From: Xanthomonas nasturtii
GTDB lineage: Bacteria > Pseudomonadota > Gammaproteobacteria > Xanthomonadales > Xanthomonadaceae
Assembly (NCBI RefSeq): GCF_001660815.1
Contig: NZ_LYMI01000029.1
Location: forward strand, 1 to 50,041
Direction: 5' to 3'
DNA length: 50,041 bases
Made by a program: the position numbers and the translations under genes. The notes under the pieces are model-generated. The model did not search any database and was not told the DNA's origin. It worked only from the letters and a program-made list of their open reading frames with translations. Below, piece by piece: positions 1-8,455 of this stretch (its first letter is position 1; each line of letters begins with the position of its first letter).

Positions 1-1
1 C

Positions 2-127
2 AAAGACCTCGATAAGAAGCTCATGCGCTACATCCGCCAGTACAACAAAAACCCAAAACCGCTGAAATGGACCTTCGCTGATCCAACTCGACGCATCACA
101 TCCGATTCCTCGGATTCAGTGCACTAG
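2..127 (+). CDS. IS630-family transposase, C-terminal fragment (cut by window edge)
   Basis: This reading frame is open from the window edge and ends at TAG 125-127, giving 41 residues. It contains the segment LMRYIRQYNK followed by PLKWTF and DPTRRI. That is the usual C-terminal end of IS630-type DDE transposases, where a basic helix is followed by a KWT-type motif and a short tail. Only the end is visible, so the catalytic residues and the intactness of the element cannot be judged. The terminal inverted repeat should lie shortly after the stop, but I could not define it. Family assignment comes from the tail motif alone. Confidence 0.7.
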   Translation, partial: KDLDKKLMRYIRQYNKNPKPLKWTFADPTRRITSDSSDSVH

Positions 128-492
128 CGGCGCTCAGAGATAGGCAAAAGCCGAATGAGTCGAGCGTGCGGTGCCCTCACCAGAATGTTGGTCGGCAGCT
201 CACCGAAAGCGGTCACACCACATGCCACGTGGGCGTGTTGCTACGTCGCTGGTGTAGGACAACGAAAGCAATCGAATTAATCTGATTAGCAGCGCGCTAC
301 AAGCATTGCTCTCACTTGCACACCGACCAACTCGACTGGTCCTTGCCCGCTCACCGTCGCGGGACCTTGAGCGGCATGGATACCGCGCCAGAGCCTACAG
401 GGACGTACTTGCAGCGTGTCACGCGATGGTGGGCGGGCAAGGGCCCTGCAACCAAGTTGCAGTGTTCTCGGGAGATCACCGTGTCGAAACAA
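128..492. other. Intergenic stretch between IS remnant and VanZ-like gene
   Basis: About 365 bp with no convincing gene. Short open frames exist on both strands but none has family features or a clear ribosome binding site. The first part probably contains the right end of the IS630 element. The middle (about 265-305) is locally A+T-richer than the surroundings. I see no terminator hairpin or RNA gene. Confidence 0.5.
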
Positions 493-906
493 TCAACGCG
501 GCCCAAACAAGCGCTGGTCGATCCGCAGCATCACAAAACGCAACGGCGTCCACGCCAGGCACAGCCCGGCAAGAATGCCCAAGGTGTCGGCCAACGCATC
601 GTAGGGATCTGCGCTGCGATTGGTAGTCAACGCACCTTGTGCGATCTCGATCCCGATCCCCAGCAGCACCAACCCGAGTGCAGCGAACACCAGCGCGCGG
701 CGCGTGGCGAACAACTGCACCGCTCCCCAGCACAACAACGCGAACGTCAGGAAATGCTCGGCCTTGTCGCTGTTGGACGGCAACTCCGGGAACTCCGGCG
801 GTGGCCCCATGCACACGGCAATGACTACAACGATTGCCGCGATCCACAAGCCGACCCACAACCGCGGCCGCCGAAACGGCCGTAACGCCGAAGTCACAGC
901 CGCCAC
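493..906 (-). CDS. VanZ-like family membrane protein
   Basis: A 137-residue protein starting at GTG 906. It has four predicted hydrophobic segments, roughly residues 16-34, 52-65, 68-85 and 105-125. The stretch SDKAEHFLTFALLCW between the first two helices matches the short polar, His-containing loop typical of VanZ-like proteins. The start overlaps the last 13 bp of the upstream methyltransferase gene, so the two are probably cotranscribed and translationally coupled. The VanZ family is named after a teicoplanin-resistance accessory protein, but most chromosomal members have no known role. Resistance should not be inferred. The start is somewhat uncertain because there is no strong Shine-Dalgarno sequence; no alternative ATG lies before the first helix. 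Confidence 0.7.
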   Translation of the reverse strand: MAAVTSALRPFRRPRLWVGLWIAAIVVVIAVCMGPPPEFPELPSNSDKAEHFLTFALLCWGAVQLFATRRALVFAALGLVLLGIGIEIAQGALTTNRSADPYDALADTLGILAGLCLAWTPLRFVMLRIDQRLFGPR

Positions 907-2078
907 GTGAGATCGCCAGCCAGGAACGCTGGTGCAAAATCCACATCGCGCGAGAAACCCATCACCTGGAAGCGCTCGCCCATCTCGCTGGGCAAGGTCA
1001 GTCGCTTGATCTGCTCGCGCAAGCGCATGCGCCCGACTTCATCGGTGCGCGTGTCGGCCTGCGCCAACAATGCGTCCATCCCGTTACCGAGTAGAAAGCT
1101 CGCCTGTGTGCAATAACCGGCCAGCTCGAAGCCCGCGCCGGTGCCGGCCTCGGCCAATGCAGTGAAGTCCACCGATGCGGTCAGATCCTGCAGGCCCGGC
1201 CAGCGATACAGATCTTCATGCACGCGATGCCGATAGAACGCCCGCAAGGTGCCGTCTTCGCGCTGCGCACGATAGAACTCGCCACGCGGGTAACCGTAAT
1301 CGACGAACAGCATCGCACCGCGCTTCAGACCGCCGGCGACCGCCTGGATCCAGTACGGCAGCTGCGGCAACAACTCGGAGCGATAACCATCGGCGAACGG
1401 CTGCTCCAGGTAGCGCTCCAGATGCCGCACCGCTGCACTGAGCAACGCATCGGCCGGCTGCTCGCCGCGTGCGAACTGCTGCTGCGCATCCAGCACCACG
1501 GTTTCTTCATACACCTGCCCATCGCGCACTGCGAAGCGCGGCGTGGGCAAGGCGTCGATGACTTCGTTGGCGAACACCACGCCATCCCAATCGTCCGGGA
1601 ACGGCGCATCCAGCCATTCCACCAGATCGAACACCGGCGGGATCAGACTGCGCCCCAGCCGCTCGCGCTGGCGCTCGCGCAGGTCCGCGCTGGGCTCCAG
1701 AATCGCGTAACGCTCGGGCAGCGCATCCAGCTCCAGCAGGCGCTTGAGCGTGACTTCGGCAAACGCGCCGCTGCCGCCGCCCACTTCCAGCACCCGCGCC
1801 TGCGGGCCGAGTTGCTGCAGCACCGGTGCCAGTGCACCGGAGACGGTCGCTGCGAACAGTGGCCCAAGTTCCGGCGAGGTGACGAAATCGCCGGCTTCGC
1901 CGAACTTGCTCGCACCGGCGCTGTAATACCCCAGACCTGGCGCATACAGCGCCAGCTCCATGAAGCGCGAAAATGGAATCGCACCGCCGGCGGCCTGGAT
2001 TTCGGCGCGCAGATGCGCAACCAGCCGGTCGCTGTGCGCCAGCGCGTCCGGATCGGGTGTGGGAAGGTCGGCGTGCAT
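894..2078 (-). CDS. Class I SAM-dependent methyltransferase, NDUFAF7 (DUF185) type
   Basis: A 394-residue protein. The N-terminal signature contains PFSRFMELALYAP, then GLGYY and GDFVTSPELGPLF, which is diagnostic of the DUF185/NDUFAF7 methyltransferase family. It is followed by the SAM-binding motif VLEVGGGSGAFAE. Mitochondrial NDUFAF7 dimethylates an arginine of a complex I subunit; bacterial homologues are widespread but their substrate is generally not established. I chose ATG 2078 (MHADLPTPD), because the upstream extension lacks family similarity and would run across the divergent gene that begins at 2146. The VanZ-like gene follows with a 13-bp overlap. The 67 bp between 2078 and 2146 must hold two divergent promoters. 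Confidence 0.85.
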   Translation of the reverse strand: MHADLPTPDPDALAHSDRLVAHLRAEIQAAGGAIPFSRFMELALYAPGLGYYSAGASKFGEAGDFVTSPELGPLFAATVSGALAPVLQQLGPQARVLEVGGGSGAFAEVTLKRLLELDALPERYAILEPSADLRERQRERLGRSLIPPVFDLVEWLDAPFPDDWDGVVFANEVIDALPTPRFAVRDGQVYEETVVLDAQQQFARGEQPADALLSAAVRHLERYLEQPFADGYRSELLPQLPYWIQAVAGGLKRGAMLFVDYGYPRGEFYRAQREDGTLRAFYRHRVHEDLYRWPGLQDLTASVDFTALAEAGTGAGFELAGYCTQASFLLGNGMDALLAQADTRTDEVGRMRLREQIKRLTLPSEMGERFQVMGFSRDVDFAPAFLAGDLTWRL

Positions 2079-2145
2079 GCGGGCACCGGTTGCGGGGACA
2101 ATGCACAGGATAGCCGAGCCCCCTGCAACGCCGAGCGAGTACGCC

Positions 2146-2883
2146 ATGACAGACAGTTCCAAGGTGGTATTGATCACCGGTGCAGCCCGCCGCATCGGCG
2201 CGCAGATCGCCACCACGCTGCACGCCGCCGGCTACCGCGTTGCCTTGCACGCACATCGCTCCGGCGAGGCATTGGACGCGCGCGTGGCCGAGCTGTGCGC
2301 ACAGCGTGCCGGCAGCGCGCAGGCCCTGCACGCCGATCTGCGGCTGCCGCACGCGCCTGCGCAATTGGTGGCCGACTGCATTGCCGGCTTCGGCCGCCTG
2401 GACGGCGTGGTCAACAACGCCTCGGCGTTCTATCCCACCGCCGTGGGCGAGGCCACGCCTGGGCAATGGGACGAATTGTTTGCGGTCAACGCGCGCGCAC
2501 CGTTCTTCATCGCTCAGGCAGCGGCCGCACAGTTGCGCCAGCGTCGCGGCGCCATCGTCAATCTCACCGACCTGCACGCGCAGCAACCGATGCGCAACCA
2601 CCCGCTGTACGGTGCCTCCAAGAGCGCCCTGGAAATGCTCACGCGCTCGCTCGCACTGGAACTGGCGCCGCACGTGCGCGTCAACGCGGTCGCGCCTGGC
2701 GCCATCCTGTGGCCGGAACAAGGCAAGCCCTCCGAGGCCAAGCAGGCGCTGCTCGCACGCACGCCGCTGGCGCGCATCGGCATGCCGGAAGAAATTGCCG
2801 AAGCAGTGCGATGGCTGCTGGACGACGCCAGTTTCGTCACCGGCCACACCCTGCATGCGGACGGTGGCCGCCAGCTCAGTTGA
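2146..2883 (+). CDS. Pteridine reductase-like short-chain dehydrogenase
   Basis: A 245-residue classical short-chain dehydrogenase. The nucleotide-binding motif is TGAARRIG at about residue 11. The arginine in TGxxxRxG, replacing the usual glycine, is typical of pteridine reductases (PTR1) and FolM. NNAS follows, then the catalytic YGASK with LTRSLALELAP after it, and the C-terminal VTGHTLHADGG. Expected role: NADPH-dependent reduction of dihydrofolate, dihydrobiopterin or dihydromonapterin in the cytoplasm. folK of the folate pathway lies 160 bp downstream on the opposite strand, which supports a pterin role. ATG 2146 is the only start that places the Rossmann motif at the usual distance. 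The exact pterin substrate cannot be read from sequence. Confidence 0.83.
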   Translation: MTDSSKVVLITGAARRIGAQIATTLHAAGYRVALHAHRSGEALDARVAELCAQRAGSAQALHADLRLPHAPAQLVADCIAGFGRLDGVVNNASAFYPTAVGEATPGQWDELFAVNARAPFFIAQAAAAQLRQRRGAIVNLTDLHAQQPMRNHPLYGASKSALEMLTRSLALELAPHVRVNAVAPGAILWPEQGKPSEAKQALLARTPLARIGMPEEIAEAVRWLLDDASFVTGHTLHADGGRQLS

Positions 2884-3044
2884 GCGGCGCGTGTCGGCCA
2901 CGCGCACTCCGCTGCGAAGCGTGGAGCTCTGGGCAACGCGCGTTGGCTTGTTCGCCACCGTGGCCCAGCGCGTCGCTGCCAGGCAGTGCCTGCGCATCTA
3001 GCGTAGTTGCGCGCAGCCCCGCTCCACCGCACAGCCACACCGCG

Positions 3045-3560
3045 CTACTGCGTGGCGCTCAACTCCGCCACAATGGCATCCAGCTCCACTGCCGTAAACG
3101 CGCTGCCGTACTGCGGATGCGCCTGCCACAGCGCGGCCAGTGTCTGCCCGCTCAGCGGGTCGATGAAGTCCGGCGCGATATCGGCCAGCGGCTTGAGCAC
3201 GAATGCGTGCTTGAGCTCGGGCCGCGGGATGCGCAGATGCCCGGGACCTTCGATGATGCAATCGCCGAAGAACACCACATCCACATCCAGGGTGCGGTCG
3301 CTGAAACGCGGGCCGCTGCGGTCACGCCCATGCGCATCTTCCAGCGCATGCAGCCAGTGATCCAGCGCATCCAGGTCCAGATCGGTCTGCAGCACCACCG
3401 CGTTGTTGACGAAGTCCGGCCCATCGAAGCCCACCGCCGGCGTGCGATACGCAGGGGAGACGGCAAGCTGGCCAAAGCGCGCACGCAAGGCGTCAACGGC
3501 CAAGCGCAGGTAATGGGTCGGCTGGACGTTGCTGCCGAGGCTGAGAAGCACGGTGGTCAT
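3045..3560 (-). CDS. folK: 2-amino-4-hydroxy-6-hydroxymethyldihydropteridine diphosphokinase
   Basis: A 171-residue cytoplasmic enzyme, the normal length for HPPK. It transfers pyrophosphate from ATP to 6-hydroxymethyl-7,8-dihydropterin, two steps before dihydrofolate. Visible signatures are the N-terminal LLSLGSNV, the YRTPAVG substrate segment, DFVNNAVVL, and the catalytic/metal motif FSDRTLDVDVVFFGD, which includes the paired aspartates DVD. RIPRPELKHAFVLKPLADIAP closes the domain. It stands alone on the minus strand, convergent with the pteridine reductase gene. The gene after it in the minus direction is the hybrid kinase (3653-5155), 93 bp upstream of folK, so readthrough from that operon is possible. 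Confidence 0.95.
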   Translation of the reverse strand: MTTVLLSLGSNVQPTHYLRLAVDALRARFGQLAVSPAYRTPAVGFDGPDFVNNAVVLQTDLDLDALDHWLHALEDAHGRDRSGPRFSDRTLDVDVVFFGDCIIEGPGHLRIPRPELKHAFVLKPLADIAPDFIDPLSGQTLAALWQAHPQYGSAFTAVELDAIVAELSATQ

Positions 3561-3652
3561 GCGTTATTCGCGCATGCGGCCGGCGTGGGCGTCAACTGTT
3601 GCCATCGCGCCGCACCTGCAGATGCCTGTGCGGCGCGCGCTAAAACCTGGGG

Positions 3653-5155
3653 TCAGGCCACTTCCAGCGCGTGCGCCACAGCGCGGAACACCCGGCGCAT
3701 TTCCAGCGGTTTGCGCAGCACATGCACCGGCAGATCCGGCGGAAAGTGCGCACGTTGCAGCGGCGCGCCGACGTCTTCCAGCACGATCGCCGGGCCCTGA
3801 TATCCCAGCTCCTGCATGCTCAGCAGCACGCTGACCGCCGAGAGCAGGATGATGTCGCTGTCGATGATCACCAGGTCCGGCATCGCGTGCTGCTGCACCA
3901 GCTGCAGCGCCGCGGCACCATCGCTGGCCAACTGCGGCTGGTAGCCCTGGCTGGAGAGCGCATTGCCCAGCAGCGACAGGCGCGTGGCCTCGCCATCCAC
4001 CAGCAGAATGCGTTGCCCATGGCCCAGCGCGAGCGGCAGTTCGGTTTCGGTCACTGCCACCGACGCCGCGCGCATCGGCACGATCATGTCGAAGCGCGTG
4101 CCTTCGCCCAGGCGGCTGTCGACCACGATGCTGCCGCCGTAGCTTTCCACGATGCGCTTGCACGAGATCAGCCCCAGCCCGGTGCCATCGACCTTGGTGG
4201 TAAAGAACGGGCTGAACAAGCGTGCGCGGGTGTCCTCGCTCATGCCCACGCCGGTGTCGGCCACGCTCATGCGCACGCGTGTGCCGTCGTGACGGTCGGC
4301 CGACAGGATCAGGGTGCCGCCCGCAGGCATCGCCTGGATCGCGTTCAAGCCCAGATTGAGCAGGCACTGTTGCAACTCGGTGTAGTTGGCCTCGATGGTC
4401 AGGTCCAACGCGATCGTGTCCACCTGCAGGCGCACGCCATCGGGAAGGCTGCTTCTGAGCAGCATCTGCACCGCCTGGAACAGATTGGCGATGGACACCT
4501 GCTCGCGTGGCTTGTTGGACCCGCGCACGAACGAAAGCATCGACTCGGCCATTTCATGCCCGCGCCGGCCGCACTCGGCCACCACGTTGGCCAGCTGGCG
4601 CAGCTGCGGGTCGTCGCTGCGCCCGGCCAGCAGGTCGGGCACGATCAGCAACGGCTGCAGGATGTTGCGCAGGTCGTGGCTCAGGCCGGCAGCCAGCATC
4701 GCCAGGCTTTCCAGGCGTTGCGCCCGCATCAGCTCGTTTTCCACGCGCTGCCGTTCCAGGTCCGCACGCGCCTCGCGCACCGCGCGAATCACAGCACTCG
4801 GCAAGCGCTTGGGGTTGTGTTTGATGATGTAGTCGTTGGCGCCGTCCTGCAGTGCCTTGACTGCGGTCTCCTCGCCCATGGTGCCGGAGACGAAAATGAA
4901 GGGCGTGGCGCCACTCTGGCGCACCAGGCGCAGCGCCTGATGGCCGGAAAACCCGGGCATGCTCAGATCCGACAACACGATGTCCGGCTGGAACGTCTCC
5001 AGTGCGCCGCGCAGCGAGGGCGCGCTGTCCACGCGCTCGAACGCCGCATCGATGCCGGCATCCAGCAACTGATCGGACAACAGCTCGGCGTCTTCTGGCG
5101 AATCTTCCACCAGAAGGATCTTCAGCTGCTCCAGTTTGCCCCCCTCATGCGGCAT
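3653..5155 (-). CDS. Hybrid histidine kinase, receiver-kinase-receiver architecture
   Basis: A 500-residue protein without membrane segments. An N-terminal receiver spans about residues 11-125 (acidic pair E17 D18, phospho-acceptor D63). A kinase core follows, with H160 in GLSHDLRN and an ATP lid with N271, DTGVGM and GTGLGL around 300-328. A second receiver covers about 380-498. That receiver looks degenerate: the acidic pocket reads VDGE instead of VDDE, and the switch Thr/Ser position appears to be Glu460, although D432 and K482 remain. It is the third gene of an operon, 3 bp after the single-domain response regulator gene. The likely role is a cytoplasmic phosphorelay member that receives phosphate at D63 from the upstream sensor. 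The signal and output are unknown. Confidence 0.85.
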   Translation of the reverse strand: MPHEGGKLEQLKILLVEDSPEDAELLSDQLLDAGIDAAFERVDSAPSLRGALETFQPDIVLSDLSMPGFSGHQALRLVRQSGATPFIFVSGTMGEETAVKALQDGANDYIIKHNPKRLPSAVIRAVREARADLERQRVENELMRAQRLESLAMLAAGLSHDLRNILQPLLIVPDLLAGRSDDPQLRQLANVVAECGRRGHEMAESMLSFVRGSNKPREQVSIANLFQAVQMLLRSSLPDGVRLQVDTIALDLTIEANYTELQQCLLNLGLNAIQAMPAGGTLILSADRHDGTRVRMSVADTGVGMSEDTRARLFSPFFTTKVDGTGLGLISCKRIVESYGGSIVVDSRLGEGTRFDMIVPMRAASVAVTETELPLALGHGQRILLVDGEATRLSLLGNALSSQGYQPQLASDGAAALQLVQQHAMPDLVIIDSDIILLSAVSVLLSMQELGYQGPAIVLEDVGAPLQRAHFPPDLPVHVLRKPLEMRRVFRAVAHALEVA

Positions 5156-5158
5156 GAT

Positions 5159-5599
5159 TCAGTCCAGCTCCGGTGCCTGATTGATGACCGCCCAGAAGGT
5201 GCCGAGCGTCTTGACTGCGTTGAAGAACTGATCGACATCCACCGGCTTGACCACATAGGCGTTCACGCCCAGGTCCCAGCTGCGGGCCAGGTCGCTCTCT
5301 TCGCGCGAGGACGACAGGATCACCACCGGCAGGCGCTTGAGCGTCTCGTCGCTGCGCACCTGCTTGAGCACTTCCAGCCCGTCCAGGCGCGGCATCTTGA
5401 TGTCCAGCAGCAATACTGCCGGCAAGCCCTCCTCGCGGTCGACGAACGCGCCGCGACGCAGCAGGTAATCCATGGTTTCCACGCCGTCCTCGACGTGCAC
5501 GATGGGATTGGCCAGACGGGCTTCGCGCAAGGCGTCGACCGCCATCTCCGCATCGGCCGGGCTGTCTTCTGCCAGAAGAATGGTACGGATGGCGGTCAT
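5159..5599 (-). CDS. Single-domain response regulator (Rcp1/CheY-like)
   Basis: A 146-residue stand-alone receiver. E11 D12 form the acidic pocket, D66 in LLLDIKMP is the phospho-acceptor, S97 in ILSSSRE is the switch residue, and K118 in VKPVD is conserved. The long alpha-2/beta-3 region containing REEGLPAVLLLD is characteristic of the Rcp1 subgroup, which pairs with phytochrome-type and related histidine kinases. There is no output domain, so it should act as a phosphate shuttle or through protein contacts. Its ATG overlaps the stop of the upstream kinase (ATGA, 4 bp), and the hybrid kinase begins 3 bp after its stop. This indicates tight translational coupling within a three-gene relay. 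Confidence 0.92.
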   Translation of the reverse strand: MTAIRTILLAEDSPADAEMAVDALREARLANPIVHVEDGVETMDYLLRRGAFVDREEGLPAVLLLDIKMPRLDGLEVLKQVRSDETLKRLPVVILSSSREESDLARSWDLGVNAYVVKPVDVDQFFNAVKTLGTFWAVINQAPELD

Positions 5600-7407
5600 A
5601 CGCTGAACTCTTGATTGGGCGCTTCAAGCGCAGGAGGTAACACGAAATAAAACGTGGCGCCTTCGTCGACGACGCCTTCGGCCCAGACCCGGCCACCGTG
5701 ACGCGTCAACACGCGCCGCACGCTGGCCAGCCCGATGCCGGTACCAGCGTATTCGCTGGCCTTGTGCAAACGTTGGAACACACCGAACAATTTGGCGCTG
5801 TATTCCATGTCGAAACCGGCTCCGTTGTCGCGCACGCTGAACTGATGGCCGCCGTCGGCCATCGGCGTGTAAGTGACCTCCACTCTGGCCACCTCGCGCT
5901 TGGCGCTGTACTTGACCGCATTGCCGAGCAGGTTCATCCACAGCTGGCGCATCATGTTTTCGTCGGCCACCAGCACCGGCAGCGGCGCGATATGCCAGTC
6001 CACACGGTGGCCGGTGTTCTCGCTCTGCACGTTGGAATCCAGAATCGCGCGCGTTTCGGCCACCAGCGATTGCATGTCCACCGCCTGCAGGCGCAGCGCA
6101 CTGCGGCCCAGGCGCGAATACACCAGCAGGTCGTCGATCAGCGAGGCCATGCGCCGCGCCGAGCTGCTGATCACTTCCATGTAATGGCGCGATTTCTCGT
6201 CGGCCGCATCGCCCAGATGGCGGGCCAGCTTGTCGGAGAATCCGGCCACGTGCCGCAACGGCGCGCGCAGATCGTGCGAGACCGAATAACTGAAGGCTTC
6301 CAGTTCGCGGTTGACCTCCGACACCTGCTCCACCTTGCCTTCCATCTGCCGGTTGAGCTCCTGGATGCGCAGCTGCGCGGCTTTCTGCAGGCTGATGTCG
6401 CTGACCGTCATCAGCACCACGTCTTCGTCGGTGGTGTCGGGCAGCGGCATGCGGCGTGCGTTGATCAACATGGTGCGCAGCACGCCATCGGCAGCGCGCT
6501 GCTCGTGTTCGTAATCCCACAGCTCGCGGCCACGCAACAACACATCGGCCAGCCGCTGATGGATCTGCGTATCGCGCCAGACGCCCTCGCCCACATCCTC
6601 CAGCGCCATCAATTCGTTGCCGCGCTCGTCCAGGCCATACAGCTCGGCGAAGGCGGGGTTATGCAACATGATGCGCTGGGTGGCATCCAGCAGCACGATC
6701 GGCTCGCGCACGGTCTGCAGCACCGAGCTGGCACGGCCATTGGCGCGCAGGTATTCCTGCTCGGCCGCCAGCCTGCGCCGGATCTGCCGCTGCAGCAGCC
6801 AGATCACCGTGCCCAGCAGCAACAGCTGCACCGCCAGCGCCGCCCAGCTCAGCACCGCGTAATGCATGCGCTCGGTCTCGGCGCGCGCATTGCGCAGCGC
6901 CAGCAGGCGGCCTTCGGCACCCTGCAGGTCGTCGATCAACACGCGGATCGGGTTGTTCAAGGTCATGTCGTTGATCAACGCACGGATCTGTTCCGGCGCA
7001 GTGGTCACCGCGATGCGCTCGGCCAGCAGCAGCCGGCGCTCGATGGTGCTCTGGATCCGCCCGATGCGCACCAGTTGCGCGGGGTTGTCCTTGGTCAGTT
7101 CGATCAACCGCTGCACCGCCGCCAGCGCCTCGCGCCGCCCGCGGCGCATGCGCTCATGCAGCGCCTCGCGTTCCACACCGTGCGAGCGCATCAGCGCCGC
7201 CGATTCGGTGTCGCGCATCGCCGCTTCCAGCCGCTGCGCGGTTTCCTGCACTTCCTGGCTATGCGACACCCACACTGCAGCCTGGTTGGCGTTGCGCGCC
7301 ATCTGCTGCAGCAGCAACGCCGGCACCACCACAATCAGGAACACGGCAACCGCCAACAGAGGCAGGCGCCAGCGATCCCACTTGTCTGCTTGGACCGTTG
7401 TTTGCAT
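5596..7407 (-). CDS. Membrane sensor histidine kinase (CHASE3-like, PAS, HisKA, HATPase)
   Basis: A 603-residue inner-membrane sensor kinase. TM1 is about residues 13-35. A helical periplasmic region of about 36-180 resembles a CHASE3 sensor, and TM2 is about 183-206. A PAS domain follows at about 226-340, then a coiled linker. The phospho-accepting His is H378 in SVSHDLRAPLRH. The ATPase domain has the N box around N497, the lid DNGAGFDM at 528-535 and GTGIGL at 555-560. The kinase core resembles bacteriophytochrome-type kinases, which fits the Rcp1-like regulator gene overlapping its stop codon. I chose ATG 7407 (MQTTVQADK); an upstream in-frame ATG at 7455 would only add 16 residues before TM1. 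The ligand cannot be inferred. Confidence 0.88.
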   Translation of the reverse strand: MQTTVQADKWDRWRLPLLAVAVFLIVVVPALLLQQMARNANQAAVWVSHSQEVQETAQRLEAAMRDTESAALMRSHGVEREALHERMRRGRREALAAVQRLIELTKDNPAQLVRIGRIQSTIERRLLLAERIAVTTAPEQIRALINDMTLNNPIRVLIDDLQGAEGRLLALRNARAETERMHYAVLSWAALAVQLLLLGTVIWLLQRQIRRRLAAEQEYLRANGRASSVLQTVREPIVLLDATQRIMLHNPAFAELYGLDERGNELMALEDVGEGVWRDTQIHQRLADVLLRGRELWDYEHEQRAADGVLRTMLINARRMPLPDTTDEDVVLMTVSDISLQKAAQLRIQELNRQMEGKVEQVSEVNRELEAFSYSVSHDLRAPLRHVAGFSDKLARHLGDAADEKSRHYMEVISSSARRMASLIDDLLVYSRLGRSALRLQAVDMQSLVAETRAILDSNVQSENTGHRVDWHIAPLPVLVADENMMRQLWMNLLGNAVKYSAKREVARVEVTYTPMADGGHQFSVRDNGAGFDMEYSAKLFGVFQRLHKASEYAGTGIGLASVRRVLTRHGGRVWAEGVVDEGATFYFVLPPALEAPNQEFSV

Positions 7408-7849
7408 TGCTAGATCGGTTTCCGCTCGCGGCAAGGGCCAAGGACAGATCGGCATTGTCTCCGATCATGCCCCGTACCAGATTAATGATTCAGACAAATC
7501 ACGTCGAGTCGTGACATAGCTGAATGGGCATAGCATACGTGCAGTAAACGTGAAATCCGCGCGAGAAGAAAGTCCGTTCATCGGCCAGATCGCCTGCTAT
7601 CCGTGTTTGCGTCGAAACGCTGGCCGCCTCAACGGACGCAGCCAAACAGGCCCGAAGGCTTGTCGCGACAGCCATCCTTTCTGGCCAAGACTGCCTCTTT
7701 TTTATCGCTATCGAAATCGCCCTAGGAATTTCGGCGAGAACAGCGCTGGCCATGCCACATCGCGATGCGACGCGGCTAAACACGGCTCGGCTGTCGCGCG
7801 CGTCTTCTTGCCTGAGCCACCTGCCTCGTTGCGCAGGAAAGGCAGCCAT
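7408..7849. other. Intergenic region upstream of the signalling operon
   Basis: About 440 bp without a supported gene. The promoter of the kinase operon must lie at its left end. An inverted repeat TCACG-N6-CGTGA sits at 7499-7514, some 92 bp before the kinase ATG, and could be an operator. A minus-strand frame can be read through 7500-7840, but it has no domain or ribosome binding site, so I do not call it. The part around 7690-7740 is A+T-richer than the flanking genes. Confidence 0.45.
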
Positions 7850-7877
7850 AAAAAAGGCGCACTCCGTGGAGTGCGCC
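7850..7877 (-). terminator. Rho-independent terminator of the BON-domain gene
   Basis: A perfect 10-bp stem (GGCGCACTCC, 7856-7865, pairing with 7868-7877) has a 2-nt tip on paper. On the minus strand it is followed by six T residues (A run 7850-7855). It lies 57 bp beyond the stop codon at 7934, in the orientation expected for that gene. Confidence 0.85.
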
Positions 7878-7933
7878 TGGTGCCCGGGTCCCCCGCCTCG
7901 CCTCGGCGGCCCCGGCATTTACCGCGGCTGCGC

Positions 7934-8305
7934 TTACTTCTTCGCAGCGGTGACCTTCAGGCCGGTCGACTTGACGCTCTTGACGCCTTCGATGCCCTTG
8001 GCAACTGCCACGGCCTTGTCGTGTTCGGCCTGGGTGGCGACGGCGCCGGTCAGCGTCACGATGCCGTTCTTGGTCTCGACCTTCACGTCGGTACCGGAGA
8101 CATTGTCGGTGGCCAGCAGGTCGGCTTTGACCTTGGTGGTGATCCAGGTGTCGGTGACCGGCTTCTTGGACTCGTTCATGCCGGCAGCGTGGTCCTTGTG
8201 ATCGGCATGTTCCTGCGGTGCCGCAAATGCCTGCGACGCGCCAAGGGTCAGACCGAGCGACAGCGACAGAGCCAGCAACTTACGTGCATGCGTCATGGTG
8301 TTCAT
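7934..8305 (-). CDS. Secreted BON-domain protein
   Basis: A 123-residue periplasmic protein. Residues 1-29 form a signal peptide ending AFA|AP, followed by a short His/Asp-rich linker (HADHKDHAAG). A BON domain runs from about residue 50 to 120, with WITTKVKADLL, then the pattern VxVETKNGIVTLTGAV and GIEGVKSV. BON domains bind phospholipids or other envelope ligands. Relatives such as OsmY protect the envelope during osmotic or other stress, so an OsmY-like role is plausible. ATG 8305 is favoured by AGGAGG 8 nt upstream; ATG 8293 is the alternative. It is monocistronic, with its own terminator at 7850-7877, and divergent from the oxidoreductase gene at 8456. Confidence 0.88.
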   Translation of the reverse strand: MNTMTHARKLLALSLSLGLTLGASQAFAAPQEHADHKDHAAGMNESKKPVTDTWITTKVKADLLATDNVSGTDVKVETKNGIVTLTGAVATQAEHDKAVAVAKGIEGVKSVKSTGLKVTAAKK

Positions 8306-8455
8306 ACCAAGCACCTCCTGTTGAATGTGGGCGCAGCTTGCAGTGGCGCTCGTAGAGCAGGCGTGACCGCCGCATGCAGGGGTTGTGAACCCTGCACACA
8401 CGGGTATGTGCAATACCATGCGGGCTCCCTTCGTCGTTGCGATGAACCGTTTTCA

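Noticed and set aside
493..906. Glycopeptide-resistance determinant (VanZ)
   Set aside because: Only the broad VanZ-like fold is visible. There are no other van genes, and Gram-negative members are not known to confer this resistance.
1218..3800. An 860-codon plus-strand open frame across the methyltransferase, pteridine reductase and folK genes
   Set aside because: It runs antisense to or out of frame with three well-supported genes and has no recognisable domain. Long antisense frames are common in high-GC DNA.
7499..7918. A 139-codon minus-strand frame between the kinase gene and the BON gene
   Set aside because: It runs through the BON terminator and the kinase promoter region, has no ribosome binding site at its start, and shows no domain features.
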